Shown: one piece after another, positions 29,124 to 37,091 of the stretch
Numbering within the stretch: the stretch's first letter is position 1
How the letters are laid out: each line of letters begins with the position of its first letter
Source of the DNA: Candidatus Nomurabacteria bacterium
Lineage (GTDB): Bacteria; Patescibacteriota; Minisyncoccia; Phycocordibacterales; UBA9973
NCBI GenBank assembly: GCA_023267275.1
Contig: JAHFNO010000007.1
Coordinates: 1-57,766, forward strand
Direction: 5' to 3'
Length of the DNA: 57,766 bases
Position numbers and translations under genes: made by a program
The notes under the pieces: model-generated
What the model was told of the DNA's origin: nothing
Seen by the model: only the letters and a program-made list of their open reading frames with translations
Databases searched by the model: none

Positions 29124-30899
29124 ATGTTCTCGTTTCGAAAAATAATGAAATATGTGTGGCCCTCAATGCGGAAACATAAGGCCGCTTTTTTGGGTATTCT
29201 TGTTCTATTTCTTTTTCGTATCGTTGTTGATACTATTCGACCGCTTTTTCTTAAGAAAATTATCGATCTTATTGCTTTCCATGGTATTGATCGCAGTCTT
29301 GTTTCAGCACAGCTCTATCACACTATTTTTATTCTCTTTTTTCTGTATTTCTTTGCTTTTGCGTTTGGCCGAATCAGTAAATATCTCCATCTCCGATTTG
29401 AATTTAACGTAATCAAAGAATTGCGTGATTTTGCGTTTCAAAAAATTCAAGGACAATCGAATGTGTTCTTTTCGAATATGTTTGCGGGAAGTTTGGTTAC
29501 AAAATCAAACCGTTTTGTCGGTTCGTTTGAAAAGATGTTTGATATTTTTATCTACAACTTCTATTACACCACAGTAACTTTTATCACTATTTTTGTCGTG
29601 TTGTTTATTCAGTCAAAATTTATTTGTTTCGTATTCTCACTTTGGGTTCTCTTTTTTATATCGATTGTTGGATTCTTTGTTCGCAAGAAGATTAAATATG
29701 ACCTCGAAGAAGCAGAAGCTGATTCGCGTATTTCTGGTCGTCTCGCCGATGTGTTTGGAAACAATATTGCCGTAAAAACATATTCGGCTGGTCCAATTGA
29801 GTACAGTTCGTTTCAGGATCTTACGACAGAAGCAAAAGCAAAAAGTGAAAAGGCTTGGTACTTTGCAAATCGCATTGACAGTCTTCAAGGATTTTTGAAC
29901 TTTATCGTGCAATGTTGTGTGTTGTTTACTCTTGTATATTTCTGGATTGCGGGAAAAATTTCTGCAGGTACTGTGGTGCTTGTACAGTCGTACATGGGAA
30001 GTGTCTTTGATCGTCTATGGGATCTAGGAAACTCACTCGGTCAATTTATGAAGCGCGCGGCCGACATGCAAGAAGTTGTTGATATTTTTGAAATGCCAGT
30101 CGTTGTGCAGGATCCAATACATCCTGAGCCGCTCAAAATGAAAGAAGGTCGTATTGTGTTTGATTCGATGTCATTCTCATACAACGAAGGCCGTGAGATT
30201 TTTGCTAATTTGAATCTAGTTATTGAACCAGGAGAGAAAATTGGTATTGTGGGGCATTCCGGTGCTGGAAAATCAACGATTACAAAATTATTGTTGCGTT
30301 TTTCTGATGTAACCGAGGGCTCGATCACCATTGATGGTCAGGATGTGCGTGTAGTTACGCAAAATGATCTGCATTCAGTGATTTCTTATGTGCCACAAGA
30401 ACCACTACTTTTCCATCGTACAATTCGTGAAAATATTGCATATGGTAATCCTGATGTAACACTCGAGGAAGTAATGGAAGCTGCGAAGCGTGCAAATGCT
30501 CATGAATTTATTGAAGCACTTCCGTATGGATATGATACATATGTTGGTGAGCGTGGTGTAAAACTCTCGGGCGGTGAACGCCAGCGTGTAGCTATTGCGC
30601 GTGCGATTCTCAAAAACGCACCGATACTTTTGCTTGATGAAGCAACCAGCTCGCTTGATTCGCATTCTGAAAATCTCATTCAAGGAGCGTTCGATGAATT
30701 GATGAAGGGGAAGACGACGATTGTCATTGCACACCGACTCTCCACTATTCAAAAAATGGATCGCATTATCGTGTTGGAAAACGGCGTAATTGCCGAGGAA
30801 GGAACACACACAAAACTTTTGGAAAATCCAAACAGTCTCTATTCTGCTATGTGGAATCTACAAGCAGGTGGATTTATCGATACTGAAGAACGCGAATAA
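29124..30899 (+). CDS. ABC exporter half-transporter (permease-ATPase fusion)
   Basis: The 591-residue protein has a six-helix type I exporter domain (about 1-310) and a nucleotide-binding domain (about 335-580). The latter has Walker A GHSGAGKST, Q-loop YVPQEP, signature LSGGERQRVAIARA, Walker B ILLLDEATS and the H-loop IVIAHRLST. It would dimerise and export a lipid, drug or peptide; the substrate cannot be told from sequence. ATG 29124 lies 7 nt after TAGAGT, so transcription is probably leaderless; the GTG just upstream is less likely. The gene is flanked by palindromes on both sides. Confidence 0.94.
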   Translation: MFSFRKIMKYVWPSMRKHKAAFLGILVLFLFRIVVDTIRPLFLKKIIDLIAFHGIDRSLVSAQLYHTIFILFFLYFFAFAFGRISKYLHLRFEFNVIKELRDFAFQKIQGQSNVFFSNMFAGSLVTKSNRFVGSFEKMFDIFIYNFYYTTVTFITIFVVLFIQSKFICFVFSLWVLFFISIVGFFVRKKIKYDLEEAEADSRISGRLADVFGNNIAVKTYSAGPIEYSSFQDLTTEAKAKSEKAWYFANRIDSLQGFLNFIVQCCVLFTLVYFWIAGKISAGTVVLVQSYMGSVFDRLWDLGNSLGQFMKRAADMQEVVDIFEMPVVVQDPIHPEPLKMKEGRIVFDSMSFSYNEGREIFANLNLVIEPGEKIGIVGHSGAGKSTITKLLLRFSDVTEGSITIDGQDVRVVTQNDLHSVISYVPQEPLLFHRTIRENIAYGNPDVTLEEVMEAAKRANAHEFIEALPYGYDTYVGERGVKLSGGERQRVAIARAILKNAPILLLDEATSSLDSHSENLIQGAFDELMKGKTTIVIAHRLSTIQKMDRIIVLENGVIAEEGTHTKLLENPNSLYSAMWNLQAGGFIDTEERE

Positions 30900-30937
30900 T
30901 TCAAATATTTAATCACTTAGGTTTTCCTCAGGCTTTA

Positions 30938-30971
30938 TTAACAATCCGCGTCAGCTGACGCGGATTGTTAA
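30938..30971. repeat. perfect 34-bp palindrome with CGTCAGCTGACG core
   Basis: TTAACAATCCGCGTCAG is followed immediately by its reverse complement with no loop. The core and the AACAAT/ATTGTT ends match the element at 29000-29037, while the bases between differ in a pair-conserving way. No T-run follows. Confidence 0.9.
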
Positions 30972-31027
30972 TATGAATACAAATAGGTTGCCGTTTTAGC
31001 ACCAACACCAGATATCAACTCGTACTC

Positions 31028-31055
31028 TTGAGTAGGGGTAGTTGAGGTGTATAAT
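31028..31055 (+). promoter_or_regulatory. gdhA promoter TTGAGT-N16-TATAAT
   Basis: The -35 is at 31028-31033 and a perfect TATAAT at 31050-31055, giving about 90 nt of 5' UTR that contains a heptamer array. Confidence 0.65.
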
Positions 31056-31116
31056 ATAGGTCCGTTATTATAAATAATTAATTTTATGTGTAATTAGTTT
31101 TGGTTTTTAAGAGGTT

Positions 31117-31150
31117 ATTCTTAATTCCTAATTCTTAATTCCTAATTTTT
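31117..31150. repeat. heptamer array before gdhA
   Basis: ATTCTTA, ATTCCTA, ATTCTTA and ATTCCTA in register, followed by ATTTTTC and the ATG at 31154. The same unit forms the right arm at 7105-7180. Confidence 0.78.
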
Positions 31151-31153
31151 CTC

Positions 31154-32377
31154 ATGTCCAATCCATTCGAGAATGCAATGATGCAGTTGAAGCGTGCTAC
31201 CGCAGTTCAGCCTTTTCCTGAAGCCTTTATGAAGCAGATCTCCACGCCAAATCGTGAAGTGCGTATTTCTATTCCTGTGATGATGGACAATGGCACACTT
31301 GAGGTGTTTGAAGGATATCGTGTAGAGCACAACAATGCTCGTGGTCCATACAAAGGTGGTATTCGCTACCATCATAATACTGATATCAACGAAGTGAAAG
31401 CGCTCGCATTTTGGATGGCACTCAAATGTGCCGTGGCAAATATTCCGATGGGTGGAGGAAAAGGTGGTATCACTGTTGACCCAAAAATACTTTCAAAAAA
31501 TGAACTCGAAAAACTTTCACGTGGTTGGGCGCGCGGTATGGCAGATATTCTTGGACCGAAAAAAGATGTCCCAGCTCCAGATGTAAACACGACTCCAGAA
31601 ATCATGGCATGGATGAATGATGAATTCATGACTATCTCCGGTGAAAAAACACTCGCAACATTTACCGGTAAACCACTCGACAAGGGAGGTTCAGAAGGTC
31701 GTGGTGCGGCAACAGGACTCGGAGGATTTTATGTCTTCGATGTGCTTCGTGAAAAATTCAATGTTGCTCCGGGTGCGAGCGTGGTCATTCAAGGATTTGG
31801 AAATGTGGGTGGAAACGCCGGAGAAATTTTTGTGGCAAATGGCTACAAGGTAATAGCCATGAGTGATTCAAAAGGTGGAATTGTAAAAGACGATGGACTT
31901 GATATTAAAGCGCTTGAAGAATGGAAAAAGACAAATGGCACACTCGCAGGATTCCCTGGATCACGCATAGTGACAAATGCCGAACTTCTTGAACTTCCAT
32001 GTGATGTGCTTATTCCTGCCGCACTCGAAAATCAAATTACAGCTGACAATGCAGACAAAATTAAGGCCAAGTTTATTCTTGAGCTTGCCAATGGTCCAAT
32101 CACACCTGAGGCTGATGAAATTTTGTACAAGAAAAATATTCCCGTCGTGCCAGACATTCTTGCAAACTCTGGTGGTGTGACTGTTTCGACATTTGAATGG
32201 GAGCAAAATTTAAAAGGGGAACATTGGAGTGAAATGGATGTAAATGCAAAACTCAAAGAATTGCTCAATCGTGAAGCGCTTGCAATTTATGAAAAATCAG
32301 TGGCAGTAAAAACCGATCTTCGTCGTGCAGCATTTATTGTGGCACTCGAACGTATTGCCTCTGCTATGGGGTACTAG
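31154..32377 (+). CDS. gdhA: Glu/Leu/Phe/Val dehydrogenase (glutamate dehydrogenase)
   Basis: The enzyme interconverts glutamate with 2-oxoglutarate and ammonia using NAD(P). The 407-residue product has the substrate domain with GPYKGGIRYHH (about 64-74) and the catalytic Lys in IPMGGGKGGI (about 96-105). The Asp of VPAPDVNT is present, as is the Rossmann motif GFGNVGGNAG (about 216-225). The length fits the small hexameric class, but cofactor preference is not clear from sequence. GDH is one of few amino-acid enzymes here and may link salvaged amino acids to energy metabolism. The stop codon lies at the edge of a 13-bp palindrome. Confidence 0.95.
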   Translation: MSNPFENAMMQLKRATAVQPFPEAFMKQISTPNREVRISIPVMMDNGTLEVFEGYRVEHNNARGPYKGGIRYHHNTDINEVKALAFWMALKCAVANIPMGGGKGGITVDPKILSKNELEKLSRGWARGMADILGPKKDVPAPDVNTTPEIMAWMNDEFMTISGEKTLATFTGKPLDKGGSEGRGAATGLGGFYVFDVLREKFNVAPGASVVIQGFGNVGGNAGEIFVANGYKVIAMSDSKGGIVKDDGLDIKALEEWKKTNGTLAGFPGSRIVTNAELLELPCDVLIPAALENQITADNADKIKAKFILELANGPITPEADEILYKKNIPVVPDILANSGGVTVSTFEWEQNLKGEHWSEMDVNAKLKELLNREALAIYEKSVAVKTDLRRAAFIVALERIASAMGY

Positions 32378-32406
32378 CAGAAAATTTTGATTACAAAATT
32401 TTCTGC
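32377..32406. repeat. 13-bp palindrome at the gdhA stop codon
   Basis: GCAGAAAATTTTG-ATTA-CAAAATTTTCTGC; perfect arms, but followed by AGGG rather than a T-run. Confidence 0.75.
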
Positions 32407-32410
32407 AGGG

Positions 32411-32440
32411 TATAGGGGCTAGGTTCTAGGGTCTAGCTAA
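32411..32440. repeat. heptamer array CTAGGTT-type
   Basis: TATAGGG, GCTAGGT, TCTAGGG and TCTAGCT in register, the same unit class as 6984-7018 and 55583-55614. Confidence 0.65.
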
Positions 32441-32445
32441 TATGC

Positions 32446-32482
32446 AATACAAGAGCGCGACTAAAAGTCGCGCTCTTGTATT
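32446..32482 (+). terminator. perfect 17-bp hairpin upstream of ATPase 1
   Basis: AATACAAGAGCGCGACT-AAA-AGTCGCGCTCTTGTATT. The T-rich end is weak, so it is a poor terminator in sequence but a very stable hairpin. It lies between gdhA and the promoter of the next gene. Confidence 0.65.
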
Positions 32483-32504
32483 TGGGAAAAAGAGGGTGTG
32501 CGGG

Positions 32505-32510
32505 TATACT
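32505..32510 (+). promoter_or_regulatory. -10 box of ATPase 1 in a GTGTGCGGGTATACTTAT motif
   Basis: TATACT is embedded in a motif nearly identical to that before ATPase 2 (34815-34836). The +1 would be near 32517, three bases before the ATG. Confidence 0.65.
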
Positions 32511-32519
32511 TATTTCGTA

Positions 32520-33842
32520 ATGTCTCGCGCAAATAAAATTCAAATCATTAAATATGCGCCACCGCCATCAGACCTTCCAGTATATGGAAATGTAAATCAG
32601 GCCGAAGTCTCATTTATTGGACGCACTAATTACGTCGCAGCACTCGAAGAGAAAAAATTTATTTTTGGCATTAAACGCGCAGATCGAAAACGTCATTTAT
32701 ATATTCTTGGGAAGTCTGGTGTAGGTAAAACAAAACTCCTTGAGCTTTTTATCCGCCAGGATATTGCATATGGTCACGGCGTGTGTGTTATCGATCCACA
32801 TGGAGAGCTTATCAACGATTTACTCGATTTTATTCCAGAGAAGCGAATCAATGATGTGTGTTTGATTGATCCATCAGATACTGAATCACCGGTGGTTTTT
32901 AATCCTATCTATAAAGTAGATCCTGAGTTCAAACATCAATTTACCCAGAATTTTATTGAATTGCTTCAATTACAGTTTGGTTCCAATTGGACACCTCGTC
33001 TCGAGCACGTACTTCGATTTACATTGCTTGCTCTTCTCGATTATCCTGAAGCAACTCTACAAGGAATTGTATTGATGCTTACCGATGCCTCCTATCGAGA
33101 AAAAGTACTTGAACAAAGTAGTGACGAAATGGTGAAGCGTTTTTGGAAGAATGAATTTGCTGAATGGTCTGAAAAATTCAATACTGATGCCGTTATTCCA
33201 ATCATCAATAAACTCTCTCAGTTTTTTTCCAATGCCGGACTGCGTGCAATGTTCAGTCAGCATGATAACAAAATCAATTTTGATGAAATGATGGATCAAA
33301 AAAAGATCGTGCTTGTAAATCTTGCGCAAGAACAGATCGGTGAAGAAAATGCGAGTTTCCTTGGCTCTATTATTTTGACCAAGATAAAAGAGGCTGGAAT
33401 GCATCGCGCTCGTCGAGGTAAAGAAGCTCTCGCTGATTTTTATTTGTATCTTGATGAATTTCAAAAAATTATTACAGATTCTTTCGAGGGTTTTCTTGCT
33501 GCTTCAAGAAAGTACGGTATCAATCTTACTCTTGCAAATCAGTATGTGAGCCAGCTCTCAAAAAAGATTGAACATGCAGTGCTCGGTAATGCTGGAACAC
33601 TGATCGTCTTTCGTGTGGGTGGTGAAGACGCTACGTTACTCAAGCCAGAGTTTGCACCAGTATTTGATGTGAAGGATTTAATCAATCTAGGAATCGGTGA
33701 ATTTTATATCAAGACAATAATCGACGGGGAATCGAACGATCCATTTTCCGCCGAAACGCTTAAAGTGCTTCCTGCACCGAGTGCAAGCAATAAGGAAAAA
33801 ATTATCGAAGCTTCTCGAGCACAGTTTTCTCGTTCAGAGTAG
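32520..33842 (+). CDS. TraG/VirD4-type ATPase 1 (type IV secretion-like DNA transfer family)
   Basis: The 440-residue RecA-fold motor has Walker A LGKSGVGKT (about 65-73), a conserved CVIDPHGELINDLLD (about 91-105), Walker B FYLYLDEFQK (about 306-315) and the sensor segment LTLANQYVSQL (about 335). It resembles the VirD4/TraG coupling proteins and HerA-like translocases, but lacks N-terminal membrane helices, so it is presumably cytoplasmic or recruited. CPR genomes commonly carry such ATPases in pairs. The possible role is moving DNA or assembling a surface machine; no conjugation relaxase or mating-pair genes are seen here. Start ATG 32520 follows the promoter. Confidence 0.82.
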   Translation: MSRANKIQIIKYAPPPSDLPVYGNVNQAEVSFIGRTNYVAALEEKKFIFGIKRADRKRHLYILGKSGVGKTKLLELFIRQDIAYGHGVCVIDPHGELINDLLDFIPEKRINDVCLIDPSDTESPVVFNPIYKVDPEFKHQFTQNFIELLQLQFGSNWTPRLEHVLRFTLLALLDYPEATLQGIVLMLTDASYREKVLEQSSDEMVKRFWKNEFAEWSEKFNTDAVIPIINKLSQFFSNAGLRAMFSQHDNKINFDEMMDQKKIVLVNLAQEQIGEENASFLGSIILTKIKEAGMHRARRGKEALADFYLYLDEFQKIITDSFEGFLAASRKYGINLTLANQYVSQLSKKIEHAVLGNAGTLIVFRVGGEDATLLKPEFAPVFDVKDLINLGIGEFYIKTIIDGESNDPFSAETLKVLPAPSASNKEKIIEASRAQFSRSE

Positions 33843-33892
33843 ATGTATAGACGTAGCAATTTTTATATGGTAATGTGAAGAAAACTTGCCGT

Positions 33893-34732
33893 ATGAAAAT
33901 GAATAATCTAATACACATACATTTTTACTTTAACAATAAAGTATACTGTCGCAAATTTGTTCTTGGAGATTATCCTGTAACAAAAAGATCACTCGGAATA
34001 CTAAATAGTTTAAATAATTCGGACCATCCGGTTATTCAAAAAATCTATACTTTTCTTCATGGGATTTGGCGTTTGAAGAAAGGCAAGGATCCTTGTCTGG
34101 CATATAAAGGAGAAAAAAATCCCAAGCTTGCGTTTACTAATGTTTGCACTGAAATTGCCCGAAGGGAGATTATGATTCATGTTCACGAGTTGATGTATAT
34201 TACAACATCAATAAAAGACATTCTTGAAAACGTCCATGATAATCTAGCAGAGATATTTGGTCTTATGCTTATTGATCAACATTTCGATTCTGCGAAAAAA
34301 GTATGCCACCTGGAAGTTTCGTATGAAGATTTTGGCTTTAAAGAAAAAGATTTGAGGGCTAAAATTGCCCTGGCAGCCATTCAAAAATTGAAGGATACAG
34401 GATTTGATTTTTACCTCGATATTGCTAGGGATGAATTACAAAAATGTTCCCTTTCATTTTCCGATATTGGAATTGATGAAAGACAGATTCTTGTCGAAGC
34501 AGCAAAAATAAGAGCAAAAACTGAAATTCAAAATTACCTTTCTCGGTATAAAGCAGAAATTCCCTGGTCTATGCAGTACTATAGTTTTTTTCTTATTGCT
34601 GCAATTCAAATACTTGAGCCATTTGGTTTAAGTTTGCAGGCAATTATGTCAAAGAAGAAAGCAGAATATCTGGAAGCACTTGCTGAACAATACGAAAAAG
34701 AAAAACAACACAAAAACCTTGCTGCTGCATAG
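33893..34732 (+). CDS. orphan protein between the two ATPases
   Basis: The product is 279 residues from ATG 33893 (a GTG at 33875 is the alternative), soluble and mostly helical. It contains YCRKFVLGDYPVTKRSLGIL near the start, a YEDFGFKEKDLRAKIALAAI segment and a C-terminal coiled coil (SKKKAEYLEALAEQYEKEKQ). No family is recognised. AT content is higher than in the ATPases on either side, and it has its own TGGTAATGT-type -10 region and terminator, so it looks like an insertion between the paralogues. Confidence 0.6.
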   Translation: MKMNNLIHIHFYFNNKVYCRKFVLGDYPVTKRSLGILNSLNNSDHPVIQKIYTFLHGIWRLKKGKDPCLAYKGEKNPKLAFTNVCTEIARREIMIHVHELMYITTSIKDILENVHDNLAEIFGLMLIDQHFDSAKKVCHLEVSYEDFGFKEKDLRAKIALAAIQKLKDTGFDFYLDIARDELQKCSLSFSDIGIDERQILVEAAKIRAKTEIQNYLSRYKAEIPWSMQYYSFFLIAAIQILEPFGLSLQAIMSKKKAEYLEALAEQYEKEKQHKNLAAA

Positions 34733-34748
34733 CGGTAAGGTTTTTTCT
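34711..34748 (+). terminator. terminator of the 33893 gene
   Basis: AAAAACCTTGC and G-GTAAGGTTTTTT pair with an inner GCTGC/GCGG helix; the left arm includes the last codons. Confidence 0.72.
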
Positions 34749-34783
34749 TTTGTATATATACCAGATACCGAATACTCCATATC

Positions 34784-34833
34784 GTATACCCACACACTTA
34801 CCTTTTGCTAAAAAGTAAGTGTGTGGGTATACT
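34784..34833 (+). promoter_or_regulatory. 18-bp inverted repeat containing the ATPase 2 promoter -10
   Basis: GTATACCCACACACTTAC (34784-34801) and its exact reverse complement (34815-34832) are separated by 13 bp. The right arm carries TATACT at 34828-34833, and the ATG is at 34842. A repressor site or a transcribed hairpin on the left arm are both possible. Confidence 0.75.
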
Positions 34834-34841
34834 TATACCAT

Positions 34842-37079
34842 ATGGACTTTCTCCCCGATGGGGTTGCTTTTAATAAAGAAATCACGTACCTGGCGAAAAC
34901 AAATTTCCGAAACCAGGAGCAGGTTTTTGGCATCAAACGCCGAGACCGTCGTCAGCATATGTACATACTCGGAAAATCTGGATCCGGTAAATCTGCAATG
35001 CTCGGCAACATGATTGTGCAAAATATTTGGAATGGCGAAGGTGTGTGTGTCGTGGATCCGCACGGCGAGCTCGTTGAATCGATCCTTGCTACTATTCCGG
35101 CGCATCGCGTGAAAGACGTGGTGTATTTCAATCCTGCCGATACCGACTTTCATATTGGGTTCAATGTGTTGCAAATTGATGACCCAAAATATAAGCATCT
35201 TGTGGCATCGGGACTCATGGGAATCTTTACAAAGATTTGGGCAAATGCTTGGTCTGCTCGTATGGAATACATTTTGAACAATGCGATTCTTGCGTTGGCG
35301 GATACACCGGGTTCGACACTGCTTGGAATTCCGCGACTTCTCGTGGACAAAGATTATCGTCAGCTCGTGGTAAACAATTTGAAGGATCCAGTGATCAAAG
35401 CGTTTTGGGTGCATGAGTACGAAGCGTGGCGTGATCAATATCGTAATGAAGCAATCGCTCCAATTCAAAACAAAGTGGGGCAATTTCTCTCTGCCTCAAT
35501 GGTGCGCAACGTTGTCGGTCAATCAAAATCCACGATTGATCTTTTTGAAATGATGAACAGTGGAAAAATTTTCTTGGTCAACGTTTCAAAGGGACGTATC
35601 GGTGAAGACAATTCTGCGCTTTTGGGTGGAATGCTCATCACCAAGATTCAGCTTGCGGCGATGGAACGTGTGCGTATTCCGGAAGATGAGCGTAAAGATT
35701 TCTTTTTGTATGTGGACGAATTCCAAAACTTCGTGACCGATTCATTTGCTTCGATTCTTTCTGAGGCACGAAAATACCGTCTCAACCTTACACTGGCGCA
35801 TCAATATATTGCTCAGCTTGTCACCAAAGATTCTGAGGCGGTGCGTGATGCCGTGTTCGGCAACGTGGGAACGATGATTATTTTCCGCGTGGGTGCTGCC
35901 GATGCAGAATTTTTGGAAAAAGAATTTGAGCCAGAATTTATGATTCAAGATCTCGTGAATTTGCCGAACTATCAAATATATTTGAAGCTCATGGTAGATG
36001 GCATTACGAGTCGTCCATTTTCTGCAAAAACACTTCCACCATTCAAAACTCCAGCAAGTAGCAATGTGGCAGAAGAAATTATTGAGTCATCACGCAAGCT
36101 CTACGCACGCCCACGCGAAATTGTAGAACGCGAAATCAACGAGTGGAGCGGTATGGTGAGTAGTGGATCAGCAAATGAAGGTGAAGGAAAATTTAAGGCC
36201 ATTTGTTCTTCATGTGGAAAGGAGACGACGGTACCATTTGAACCAGAACCAGGACGACCAATCTATTGTAAAGATTGTATTGCAAAAATTAAGTCGGGAG
36301 AATTGAAGCCGTTGAAGGGGACTCGCAGTAAGGCACTTGAACCGCAATCATTTGCCCCACTCGCAAATCTTGGAATCGAATTTGCTCCGGAGAAAACTGA
36401 AGTGACAATGCCGGCACCAGCTTCGGCTCCACGTATGCAAACTACTCCGCTTCAATCGAGTGCTCCAATGAAAACAATGCCTGCACCAGCGACACAACCT
36501 GTTGCACCGCAAGCACAAAAACCTGTAGAAAATAGACCAACATCACGTCCGGCACGATTTGTTCGACCTGCTCCAGTTGCTCCAGTGATTGCTTCAGTAA
36601 AAACTCCACCAGTCGTCGATAAAGCGATCCATGAACCACGAGAGAAAAAAGGACCCGACCACGAAGGTTTGCAGAATATTTTGAAACAGGCACTTGGCGA
36701 TGCATTGAATATGATTGAAGAAAAAAAGCCAGCTACTCCACCAGCACCAGTCGCTCCCAAAACTGAAGAGAAAAAAACCATTTCACTTGCTTCTTTGAAG
36801 AAAACTGAACCAAGCGCAAATGGTATAAAGATGCAGACAAAGACTGCTTCAGATCAAAACGTTTCTTCGCTCGCCGCTGCGATTGCTGCTGCAAGAAATA
36901 GTGTTGCAAAACCAGCACAGAAACCAGAGAACATAAAAATACAAGAACAGGAAAACAAGAAAACCGAAGAAAAAAAAGAGGAAGAAACTGAAGAAAAAAA
37001 GGAAACAGTAAAAGAAGCAAAACCCAAAAAAATCAAAGAAGTTCCTGAGGAAGTATTACGAAAAGTGTTAAACGAGTAA
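34842..37079 (+). CDS. TraG/VirD4-type ATPase 2 with zinc ribbon and disordered tail
   Basis: The 745-residue protein is a paralogue of ATPase 1. The motor domain (about 1-420) has Walker A LGKSGSGKS, CVVDPHGELVESILA, Walker B FFLYVDEFQNFV and LTLAHQYIAQL. After it come a zinc ribbon (CSSCGK...CKDC, about 454-480), a long Pro/Ala-rich low-complexity tail (about 490-640) and a Lys/Glu-rich coiled-coil end (about 690-745). The tail suggests docking to partners or DNA. It is followed after 12 bp by the lamin-tail surface protein and then by UDG, so a shared transcript is likely. The promoter is inside a strong inverted repeat. Confidence 0.82.
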   Translation: MDFLPDGVAFNKEITYLAKTNFRNQEQVFGIKRRDRRQHMYILGKSGSGKSAMLGNMIVQNIWNGEGVCVVDPHGELVESILATIPAHRVKDVVYFNPADTDFHIGFNVLQIDDPKYKHLVASGLMGIFTKIWANAWSARMEYILNNAILALADTPGSTLLGIPRLLVDKDYRQLVVNNLKDPVIKAFWVHEYEAWRDQYRNEAIAPIQNKVGQFLSASMVRNVVGQSKSTIDLFEMMNSGKIFLVNVSKGRIGEDNSALLGGMLITKIQLAAMERVRIPEDERKDFFLYVDEFQNFVTDSFASILSEARKYRLNLTLAHQYIAQLVTKDSEAVRDAVFGNVGTMIIFRVGAADAEFLEKEFEPEFMIQDLVNLPNYQIYLKLMVDGITSRPFSAKTLPPFKTPASSNVAEEIIESSRKLYARPREIVEREINEWSGMVSSGSANEGEGKFKAICSSCGKETTVPFEPEPGRPIYCKDCIAKIKSGELKPLKGTRSKALEPQSFAPLANLGIEFAPEKTEVTMPAPASAPRMQTTPLQSSAPMKTMPAPATQPVAPQAQKPVENRPTSRPARFVRPAPVAPVIASVKTPPVVDKAIHEPREKKGPDHEGLQNILKQALGDALNMIEEKKPATPPAPVAPKTEEKKTISLASLKKTEPSANGIKMQTKTASDQNVSSLAAAIAAARNSVAKPAQKPENIKIQEQENKKTEEKKEEETEEKKETVKEAKPKKIKEVPEEVLRKVLNE

Positions 37080-37091
37080 TCACGCTTCTGT

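Noticed and set aside
32377..32482. The two hairpins after gdhA as a riboswitch for ATPase 1.
   Set aside because: The predicted transcription start of ATPase 1 (about 32517) lies downstream of both hairpins, so they are not in its mRNA.
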